Shown piece by piece: positions 1 to 5,460 of a DNA stretch of 5,488 nucleotides (positions are counted from its first letter, which is position 1; each line of letters begins with the position of its first letter). The position numbers and the translations under genes were made by a program. The stretch is from contig PSRH01000272.1 in the NCBI GenBank assembly GCA_003175915.1, forward strand, positions 1 through 5,488, written 5' to 3'. A model generated the notes under the pieces. It had not been told where the DNA came from. It saw only the letters and a list, made by a program, of their open reading frames with translations, and made no database searches. The stretch is from Candidatus Melainabacteria bacterium (GTDB lineage Bacteria > Cyanobacteriota > Vampirovibrionia > Obscuribacterales > Obscuribacteraceae).

Positions 1-363
1 ACGACTACTCGCGGGGTAAGAAAAGTCGGTATCCTCAATCATCCTGACAGCAACAAAATTGATGTAGCCAATCTGGCAGCTTGTTTCGCCCGCGAAAGCG
101 TGGACGTTATCGGCATTGTTTCTCGTGACGAAGCACATCAAGAAATACTGCGCAAGCAAATCTCCCAGTATGATGGTAGCTTCGACTTTAGCAAGGTGCT
201 CCTGGTTACACACCATAATTTATACAAACTCGGTATAACCAAGGCTTGCTGGACCAGTGCCCGGAACGAGATCATAGATTTGATCGACGGCTCGCTCGCC
301 GGCTCCAATCAAGCAATATCGTGGAATCAAGACATTCCACAAATTCGGGCCGCTTCTGCCTGA
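1..363 (+). CDS. Unrecognised protein, C-terminal part (5' end outside window)
   Basis: The reading frame is open from the first base to a TGA at 361-363, giving at least 120 residues. The first ATG, GTG or TTG codon in frame is the GTG at 100, and the codons before it read as normal protein (beginning TTRGVRKVGILNHPDSNK), so the true start is very probably upstream of the window. The visible part shows two hydrophobic stretches, KVGILN and VDVIGIV, separated by a helix-like segment, then VLLVTHH. This alternation resembles a Rossmann-like or periplasmic-binding-like alpha/beta fold, but I see no diagnostic motif and do not assign a function. The last 20 or so residues look polar and flexible. 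The gene converges on the ACT-domain gene, with 21 bp between the two stop codons and no strong terminator. Confidence is for a real coding region, not for a function. Confidence 0.65.
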   Translation, partial: TTTRGVRKVGILNHPDSNKIDVANLAACFARESVDVIGIVSRDEAHQEILRKQISQYDGSFDFSKVLLVTHHNLYKLGITKACWTSARNEIIDLIDGSLAGSNQAISWNQDIPQIRAASA

Positions 364-399
364 GCGATTACGCCGGCTGTTATTTTATATTTTGCTCAG
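360..399. terminator. Inverted repeat spanning both convergent stop codons (weak terminator candidate)
   Basis: CTGAGC at 360-365 is the exact reverse complement of GCTCAG at 394-399. A G-T wobble and an A-T pair extend the stem on the + transcript, and the loop of about 24 nt is T-rich. The repeat includes the TGA of the left gene and the last codons of the ACT gene. There is no clean U-tract after either arm, so a terminator role is only a possibility. Confidence 0.2.
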
Positions 400-810
400 T
401 AATCCAACAGCTTTGTCCGCATCGGCTTCGCTGTCAAATCCCAAAACGGCATGGAACTTGTTCTCAACGGCCTGACACATCGCGAAATGCAAGTTGATGC
501 CGGCAGCGCCGATAGCGTTCGCCATATCGTAGGCGATCCCGGCTCGATCGGAGCCGACTGCCACGACACAATGTACTTCCTTAGCCTGGTGCAAGCCAGC
601 TTCTTTAGCTGCCTGCTCCGCTTTGGCATCGGATATGGGAAGGACTTCAACTGCGCCGGCCCCGCTTGTTCCCTGGGGAGTGGTATAGCCCATCACGACC
701 TGAAGATTGACTCCGGCTTTGGAGAATGGTTTCAAGCTCTCCGCAAAAGTACCAGGACGATTTACTATTTCTCGGCGCCAAAGGGCAGCTTTCTTGACTG
801 ATAAAGCCAT
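385..810 (-). CDS. Tandem ACT-domain small-molecule-binding protein
   Basis: This is a 141-residue protein with no enzyme domain attached. Residues about 8-55 form one ACT-like unit (REIVNRPGTFAESLKPFSKAG). Residues about 79-140 form a second (VAVGSDRAGIAYDMANAIGAAGINL). Each carries the loop typical of ACT ligand sites, [ND]RPG or DRAG, followed by an amphipathic helix and a GxN turn. ACT domains usually bind amino acids or related small ligands and often control amino-acid metabolism enzymes. Free-standing tandem ACT proteins are common, but most have no known partner, so the ligand here is unknown. The protein has no signal peptide or membrane segment and is therefore probably cytoplasmic. 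The ATG at 808-810 is preceded by GGAGG (816-820 on the + strand) with a 5-nt spacer, which makes this start secure. The gene is divergent from rtcB. Confidence 0.85.
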   Translation of the reverse strand: MALSVKKAALWRREIVNRPGTFAESLKPFSKAGVNLQVVMGYTTPQGTSGAGAVEVLPISDAKAEQAAKEAGLHQAKEVHCVVAVGSDRAGIAYDMANAIGAAGINLHFAMCQAVENKFHAVLGFDSEADADKAVGLLSKI

Positions 811-815
811 GACAA

Positions 816-820
816 CCTCC
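816..820 (-). promoter_or_regulatory. Shine-Dalgarno site of the ACT-domain gene
   Basis: Read on the - strand, GGAGG lies 5 nt before the ATG at 810. It is the strongest ribosome binding site in the window and fixes the start of the ACT gene. Confidence 0.75.
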
Positions 821-857
821 GATCAACTTTCTGAGGATAAATGCTACCACGAACACA

Positions 858-878
858 GCCGCCTCTCGGGCGAGCGGC
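858..878 (-). other. GC-rich hairpin in the probable leader of the ACT gene
   Basis: GCCGC at 858-862 and GCGGC at 874-878 are reverse complements. On the - transcript the stem can continue with two more pairs past a one-base bulge, closing a loop of about 6 nt. It lies 48-68 nt before the ACT start codon and, if transcribed, sits in that gene's 5' leader. No U-tract follows, so it is not a clear attenuator. It may be only GC-rich intergenic sequence. Confidence 0.25.
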
Positions 879-890
879 CTCAACTTTTGA

Positions 891-909
891 AATATCAAGA
901 TTTGATATT
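891..909. promoter_or_regulatory. Perfect inverted repeat, putative operator between divergent genes
   Basis: AATATCAA (891-898), GAT (899-901) and TTGATATT (902-909) form a perfect 8-bp inverted repeat around a 3-bp centre. It is the best palindrome in the 151-bp divergent region. It lies 81 bp from the ACT start codon and 53 bp from the rtcB start codon, a position from which a dimeric repressor or activator could control either gene. A further TATCAAG half-site follows at 918-924. The general form ATCAA-N-TTGAT recalls sites bound by small winged-helix regulators such as the ArsR family, but no regulator gene is visible and the assignment is a guess. Confidence 0.4.
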
Positions 910-961
910 GCAGACGGTATCAAGGTTCAGAGCATTCGTGCCAGTGCTGCAATCTTAGTAT

Positions 962-2437
962 ATGATTCGAAATGAAAAGCAGGTTCGCATAAGTCCAATG
1001 GCCAAAGCCTTAAAGAACGCAGAAAATTGGAAAAGTCTTGCCATCCCAAACAAGCAAGGTTACTTCGAACTACGTACAGAAGACACAGGCGAGATACCGG
1101 TCAGGCTCTTCCTCACTGCCTCGCTTCTCGACGAGGTGGAAGATCTGCTTTACAGGCAAATTGTCAACGCCGCCCGGTTTCCAGGAACTAAAGCTGTGAT
1201 CATTACTCCGGATGTTCACTACGGCTACGGCGTCCCGGTCGGTTGCGTTCTCGTTACCGCGGCAGATTCCGGAGCGGTAGCGATGGGGCCAGTTGGCTAT
1301 GACATCGGCTGCGGAATGATGAGTGCTCGCTCAACCGTTCCGGCGGAAGAAGCCACTCCGGATAAAAAGATAAGATTCAATCGCGAAGTCATGGATCGTG
1401 TAACCATGGGAGCAGGTGGAAAGGGGACAAAGTTAGGGAACGTATCGGAGTCAGAGTTTAACAACCTCATTCGCGGAGGGGCTGAATATTATGTCACCAA
1501 ATATGGAGCTTCTTTCGACCGCGGCAGAGCAGAACGACACCGCATCCCAGTAGATGACAATTGGCAAGTACCCTGGGGTGGCAAAGGCAGGCCCGAGCGC
1601 GGAATGGGCCAGATAGGTACCCTCGGCGGGGGCAATCATTTCATTGAGTTGCAGAAGAGCGATGATGGTAACCTGTATCTGCAAGTCCATACTGGTAGCC
1701 GTGGTTTCGGCCACGGTCTAGCCACCAACTATTTTGAAATGGCCCGGGAAGAACGTCCGGATGTCATCACGGACATAGACCTTGGCTATTTTTTGCCTGC
1801 CTCCCGAAATTACAAAAACTATCTCAACGCCGTCGCCGCGGGCGGCAATTATGCCATCATCAATCGATTGGTGATATTCGAACAAGTAGCAAAAGCCTTT
1901 CGCAAGGTGTTCCGGGCAGATCTTGAGCTAATATACGAGATCAGCCACAACTTAGTGCAACGAGAAATGCATCCTGAATTTGGTGACGTTTGGGTGCATC
2001 GAAAGGGAGCAACGCGGGCCTTTCCAGCTGGACATCAGGCATTATCCGGAACAATCTGGGAAGGAAGCGGACATCCAGTACTCATACCCGGTAGCAATAA
2101 AAGCTTCAGTTTCATTTTACGTCCGTTGCCGGAGGCGGTTAAGAGCTGTTATTCCGTTAACCATGGTGCCGGTCGCAGGCTATCGCGGGCCGAGGCGGTA
2201 CGCACTCTTTCTCAATCCAAAATCAACGAGGAATATCGCCAAGCTAATATTCTCGTAAATTTGGACGGAAATGTACCAATAGATGAATCAGCACCTGCTT
2301 ACAAGTCTTCGGAAGAAGTGGTAAATGCCATCGTTACAGCCGGACTGGCTCGCGTCGAGCACAAGCTCTGGCCACTCTCTTCTATGAAAGGTACAGATGA
2401 AAGCAAAGCAGCGCGACGGCAACGATGTAATCGGTGA
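962..2437 (+). CDS. rtcB: RtcB-family tRNA-splicing/RNA-repair ligase
   Basis: RtcB joins RNA 2',3'-cyclic phosphate or 3'-phosphate ends to 5'-OH ends, using GTP and Mn2+ through a covalent histidine-GMP intermediate; in bacteria it serves RNA repair. The 491 residues carry the full motif series: PDVHYGYG (83-90), GYDIGCGM with metal ligands D114 and C117, GGGNHFIE with H226, HTGSRGFGH with H243, ISHN with H329, VHRKGATRA (345-353) and NHGAGRRLSR with H401 as the expected guanylated nucleophile. K476 near the end matches the conserved C-terminal lysine. Two oddities: the usual GSMGT loop reads GSNKSFSF (377-384), and 14 residues follow the KG that normally ends the protein. The ATG at 962 is the first after an in-frame TAG (956-958) but has no good ribosome binding site. 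The ATG at 998 (MAKALKNAENW) is a real alternative. No archease, rtcA or rtcR lies beside it. Confidence 0.95.
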   Translation: MIRNEKQVRISPMAKALKNAENWKSLAIPNKQGYFELRTEDTGEIPVRLFLTASLLDEVEDLLYRQIVNAARFPGTKAVIITPDVHYGYGVPVGCVLVTAADSGAVAMGPVGYDIGCGMMSARSTVPAEEATPDKKIRFNREVMDRVTMGAGGKGTKLGNVSESEFNNLIRGGAEYYVTKYGASFDRGRAERHRIPVDDNWQVPWGGKGRPERGMGQIGTLGGGNHFIELQKSDDGNLYLQVHTGSRGFGHGLATNYFEMAREERPDVITDIDLGYFLPASRNYKNYLNAVAAGGNYAIINRLVIFEQVAKAFRKVFRADLELIYEISHNLVQREMHPEFGDVWVHRKGATRAFPAGHQALSGTIWEGSGHPVLIPGSNKSFSFILRPLPEAVKSCYSVNHGAGRRLSRAEAVRTLSQSKINEEYRQANILVNLDGNVPIDESAPAYKSSEEVVNAIVTAGLARVEHKLWPLSSMKGTDESKAARRQRCNR

Positions 2438-2462
2438 ATTCTTTCTGGTCTCAAGCGAATTC

Positions 2463-2483
2463 GGGCGATGTCTGGCATCGCCC
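2463..2483. terminator. Perfect hairpin between convergent rtcB and DUF1501 genes
   Basis: GGGCGATG (2463-2470), loop TCTGG (2471-2475) and CATCGCCC (2476-2483) form a perfect 8-bp stem with a 5-nt loop. It begins 25 nt after the rtcB stop and 5 nt after the first stop of the DUF1501 gene on the other strand, so it could end both transcripts. Only a loose T/C-rich run (TACATCTATGTTTG) follows on the + strand and none on the - strand, so it is an incomplete intrinsic terminator, or an RNA 3'-end stabiliser. Confidence 0.5.
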
Positions 2484-2488
2484 TACAT

Positions 2489-3745
2489 CTATGTTTGCAC
2501 GAGCACGTCTTTAGTGTTGAGCTTGAAGTTGGGAAACACAGATTGCAAAGCTTTGTCGGAAACTGCCATCTGGTTTGCGAGCAGACAAGACAAGACATTT
2601 CTAAAATCAGTTGTTGTGGGCAAATCTCTCCCCTCGTGCAAATCTTTCTCGGCAAGGCCGGACCAGCGACCATATACTTTGCCGCCGCTGAGACCACCAC
2701 CAAGCAACCACATGACGTTGCCGTGGCCGTGATCGGTACCGCCGTTGCCATTTTCGTGAGCGGTGCGCCCGAATTCAGACATGACGGCGATCGTCGTGTG
2801 TTTATAGAGATCTCTCAAGCCATCAACCAATTCGGCCAGACCTTTAGCAAGGGGCGTAAGGTGATTTGCCAATTGTCCTTTCCCTGTTCCTTGATTGATA
2901 TGCGTATCCCAACCGCCAAAATCTATGAAGGCGACCTGTACCGTTCCATCCTTGTTGATCAAATTGGCCAACTGTTTACCAAAGCTCGCAAAGCTCTTGG
3001 GCAGCGGCGCCCCACGGTTAGCGATTATTTGCTCCATCTCTTGCGGATCGCTTTCTGGAGCTTCCAGAGCGCGATTTACGGCACGATGCGCTGCGATCCC
3101 CTCCGCAAAAGCGCGACCCAACTCGTCGTTCCTTCCCTGATATTCCTCACCGAAGAGTTGGGCGATTAATGGCCGATCGAGCGCCATCTTGTTACTTTGC
3201 ACGGCTTTGTTGACAGTGGCGACGCTCGCCGGTCCGGAAAAAATCTTGGGCAAGAGCGGACCAAAGCTGAGCGCCTGTAAATGCGAGTGTTCACTGGGTA
3301 ACTGACTGACCAGGCGATTCAACCAACCACTACTAGATAGTTTCTGTCCGGGTATCCCCGATTCCATATAGTCCTGCGCGTCGAAATGAGAGCGACTTGG
3401 ATCCGGAGAGCCACTGGCATGGACAAATGCCAAACTCTTGTTTCGCCAGAATGGCATCAGCGGTTCAAGCGCCGGGTGCAGGCCGAAGTGGCCGTCGAGA
3501 TCAATCACACCAAGCTCATTGCCGGGGCGGGGCACAGCTATAGTCGGCCGCAATTCATAATAGTTGGGATCTCCATATGGAACCACCACGTTTAAACCAT
3601 CCATTCCTCCTCTTAGCAAGATGACAATCAACCGCTTCATCTCCTTGTCACCACCGGCGGTACTGAGCGCCCAACCACTCAGACCAGGGAGTACCAAAGA
3701 GGCGGAGGAGAGAGTGCAAGCCTTAAGAAAACTACGCCGATCCAT
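2489..3745 (-). CDS. DUF1501 family protein with twin-arginine signal
   Basis: This 418-residue protein of the DUF1501 family, related to the alkaline phosphatase/sulfatase fold, has no established reaction. The N-terminus MDRRSFLKACTLSSASL followed by a hydrophobic stretch to about residue 30 is a clear twin-arginine signal (RRSFLK), so export in folded form is expected. Family motifs occur in order: RGGMDGLN (45-52), HFGLHP (86-91), SRSHFDAQDYM (117-127), GGWDTH (277-282), SEFGRT (323-328), GGTDHGHGN (335-343) and LPTTTDFR (375-382). The Asp and His residues in these motifs are candidate metal or active-site positions. Length is normal and the gene looks intact. It ends with two in-frame TAG codons separated by one codon (2489-2491 and 2483-2485). 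The ATG has AGGAG (3753-3757) with a 7-nt spacer. It follows the DUF1800 gene by 10 bp, its usual partner in many bacteria. Confidence 0.93.
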   Translation of the reverse strand: MDRRSFLKACTLSSASLVLPGLSGWALSTAGGDKEMKRLIVILLRGGMDGLNVVVPYGDPNYYELRPTIAVPRPGNELGVIDLDGHFGLHPALEPLMPFWRNKSLAFVHASGSPDPSRSHFDAQDYMESGIPGQKLSSSGWLNRLVSQLPSEHSHLQALSFGPLLPKIFSGPASVATVNKAVQSNKMALDRPLIAQLFGEEYQGRNDELGRAFAEGIAAHRAVNRALEAPESDPQEMEQIIANRGAPLPKSFASFGKQLANLINKDGTVQVAFIDFGGWDTHINQGTGKGQLANHLTPLAKGLAELVDGLRDLYKHTTIAVMSEFGRTAHENGNGGTDHGHGNVMWLLGGGLSGGKVYGRWSGLAEKDLHEGRDLPTTTDFRNVLSCLLANQMAVSDKALQSVFPNFKLNTKDVLVQT

Positions 3746-3752
3746 ATTCTTT

Positions 3753-3758
3753 CTCCTA
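3753..3758 (-). promoter_or_regulatory. Shine-Dalgarno site of DUF1501 gene fused to the DUF1800 stop codon
   Basis: On the - strand the sequence TAGGAG contains the TAG stop of the DUF1800 gene (3756-3758) and the AGGAG ribosome binding site (3753-3757) of the DUF1501 gene, 7 nt before its ATG at 3745. Ribosomes ending on the first gene would sit on the initiation region of the second, so translational coupling is likely. Confidence 0.7.
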
Positions 3759-5279
3759 ATATTTCATAAATTCAGGACTGCCTAGAATGAGCGCCGCCTT
3801 CAAAGGCTCAGGCGCCTTCTTGACAGCATCAGTTGTCTTGATCGAAAAGTTATCGCCTAATGTGCTGGCTAGCTGTTGAGGATCTGCCGGACCGGAGTAG
3901 ACAGCGGGCATACGTCTGAGAGTCAAACCCGTAGCGAAATTGATTCGCTTTAAAAGCATGTCCGGATTGAGCCAGGCAGTCATCGTATTTTTATAGCCAT
4001 CCGGTGTGAGACAACCATAGAGCGGCATACCCTGGCCCCTCAAGAATCCCGTCAGGGCATCATAGTTTGTCGGTTTGGCATCGACGGCCCGTAAGCTTGA
4101 AATCAAGTAACGGAATGGACTCTTAAACTTAGCGCCTTCGTAATCCTTGTTCCAAAATTCTGGACTATGGAATAGCGTATTGAGCACCGTACGAATGTCA
4201 CCACCGCTTTTTGTAAATGTAGCGGCTAATTTGTCCACCAGTGCAGGCGGCGGTGCGTCAGCGACAAAATATTGAGCAAGCTGATAGCTTATGTGATGAG
4301 CTGTGGCAGGACTGGCAGCCAAAATATCCAGAGCTTCTTCGATCTCCGCTGGACCGGATCCCTTAATCACGTGCCCGAGCAGAACCTTGTCGCCAAAGTC
4401 GTGGCGCTTGCGATCGAAATAACAACCAAAACGCGGATTGCCTTCTTGAACGACCGCAGCGAATTGCAGTGGACGCCTTGGATCCGGTAATCCCAACCCG
4501 GTAAGGATCCTGGCCAGTTCGGTCACGTCTTTCTGCGTGTAACCACCATCGACGCCAAGCGTATGCAATTCCATGAGTTCGCGTGCGTAGTTCTCATTGG
4601 AGCCATTGTCTTTGCCGGCAACGGCAGCACCCTGCGATCTATTCCTCCAGTTGTCCAGATAGAAGAGCATGGCCGCGTGGTGGCAAGTATCCTCAAGAAG
4701 ATCGCGGAATTTGCCCAATGCGTGTGGCCTGATCGCTTGTTCTTCGTAAGACCCTATCCATATGTGATCTAGCCCTTTGTTGGCAAACACGTTGAAGTGA
4801 TTGAACCAGAAATCCGTCATCACTTCTTGCAATTGCCTGGGACTTTCAAGTGCTCGCAAAATTCTCGCTTTGCTGGCATCCTGATAAATAGACCTGAAGT
4901 TATTTTGGCGAATCTGCGCTTCCATTTTTCTGTTATCGCCATCGCCAGATTGCTCGATCAATCTTGCCTGTTGTTTTGCAGCAGGTGGACCGTATTGCTT
5001 GAACAATTGCGCCGGAGTGAGATTGAGGGCTTTTGATTGAGACACGTATTCAGCCACAGCAGGAGATTCCGGCAACGTTTGAGGGTGCAATTGAGCCTGT
5101 ATGTACGCCTCAACTCCTTCTGCTTTCACAGCCTCAAGGTCACCAGGCCGGGGCCCGAAGGTTAACCGATTCAGTACATGGACTGCCCTTTTTTCATCGT
5201 CCAAGGGCTGACTTAATGCAGCCGGTGGCGATATAGCAATGTTGACCGCCAACAAAACAATGACCAGTGTACGATTCAT
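3756..5279 (-). CDS. DUF1800 family exported protein
   Basis: With the chosen start this is a 507-residue DUF1800 protein; the reaction of this family is not established. Residues 1-23 form a Sec-type signal peptide: MNRT, hydrophobic LVIVLLAVNIAI, then PPAALS with probable cleavage before QP. Family landmarks in order are LNRLTFGPRPGDL (36-48), EVMTDFWFNHFNV (152-164), NENYARELMELHTLGV (228-243), GGYTQKDV (245-252), HDFGDKVLLG (293-302), FHSPEFW (370-376), KFKSPFRYL (384-392) and the C-terminal GMPLYGCLTPDGYKNT plus WLNPDMLLKRINFA. The frame stays open to a TTG at 5345, but upstream residues are charged and would bury the signal peptide. AGGA (5291-5294) stands 11 nt before the chosen ATG, a somewhat long spacing, and an ATG at 5315 is a less likely alternative. 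It is the first gene of a two-gene operon with DUF1501. Confidence 0.92.
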   Translation of the reverse strand: MNRTLVIVLLAVNIAISPPAALSQPLDDEKRAVHVLNRLTFGPRPGDLEAVKAEGVEAYIQAQLHPQTLPESPAVAEYVSQSKALNLTPAQLFKQYGPPAAKQQARLIEQSGDGDNRKMEAQIRQNNFRSIYQDASKARILRALESPRQLQEVMTDFWFNHFNVFANKGLDHIWIGSYEEQAIRPHALGKFRDLLEDTCHHAAMLFYLDNWRNRSQGAAVAGKDNGSNENYARELMELHTLGVDGGYTQKDVTELARILTGLGLPDPRRPLQFAAVVQEGNPRFGCYFDRKRHDFGDKVLLGHVIKGSGPAEIEEALDILAASPATAHHISYQLAQYFVADAPPPALVDKLAATFTKSGGDIRTVLNTLFHSPEFWNKDYEGAKFKSPFRYLISSLRAVDAKPTNYDALTGFLRGQGMPLYGCLTPDGYKNTMTAWLNPDMLLKRINFATGLTLRRMPAVYSGPADPQQLASTLGDNFSIKTTDAVKKAPEPLKAALILGSPEFMKY

Positions 5280-5398
5280 TTCTATTCGTTTCCTAAATCC
5301 GCCGATACTTGACATCGATCGTTCCCATAACGTTGGCCAAGACAAAAAAGTTCAATGAATTAGCAACTGAATAAGCAATAGTTTAAAAGTCTCGTTCC

Positions 5399-5429
5399 TT
5401 TATATATGTTCTAGGCGGCCGTTTGAGAA
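5399..5429 (-). promoter_or_regulatory. Possible promoter of the DUF1800-DUF1501 operon
   Basis: Read on the - strand, TTCTCA (5424-5429) and TATATA (5401-5406) are separated by 17 bp; TATAAA at 5399-5404 is an overlapping alternative -10. Each box matches the housekeeping consensus only in part (4 of 6, or 5 of 6 for TATAAA at a 19-bp spacing). A start here would give a leader of about 110-120 nt before the ATG at 5279. This is a weak prediction in an AT-rich stretch. Confidence 0.22.
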
Positions 5430-5432
5430 TTG

Positions 5433-5460
5433 TCCGGAACATTCTAGCTTCCATTCCGGA
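5433..5460. repeat. Short inverted repeat upstream of the DUF1800 operon
   Basis: TCCGGAA (5433-5439) and TTCCGGA (5454-5460) are perfect reverse complements with 14 nt between them. The repeat lies just upstream of the possible -35 box of the operon, where a regulator site would be plausible. The sequence around it (5346-5488) holds no credible gene on either strand. The arms are short enough for chance. Confidence 0.25.

Noticed and set aside
451..801. 116-codon + strand frame opposite the ACT gene
   Set aside because: It is antisense to a gene with two ACT domains and a strong ribosome binding site, and its protein has no family features.
902..930. rtcB promoter using TTGATA (902-907) as a -35 box
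   Set aside because: TTGATA matches the -35 consensus well, but no acceptable -10 box follows at 16-18 bp. The same bases are better explained as part of the inverted repeat.
2299..2751. 150-codon frame on the - strand crossing the rtcB end and the DUF1501 end
   Set aside because: It overlaps two well-supported genes, is rich in Cys, Arg and Thr without a motif, and would break the clear convergent arrangement.
2468..3169. Long open frame on the + strand (233 codons) opposite the DUF1501 gene
   Set aside because: It lies antisense to a gene with a complete set of DUF1501 motifs, has no recognisable domain, and its start falls inside the rtcB/DUF1501 hairpin. It is best explained as a shadow of the real gene.
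2489..3745. Possible lipoprotein signal (LKAC at residues 7-10) in the DUF1501 protein
   Set aside because: The cysteine precedes the hydrophobic region and has a lysine in the lipobox, so it is part of the twin-arginine region and not a lipidation site.
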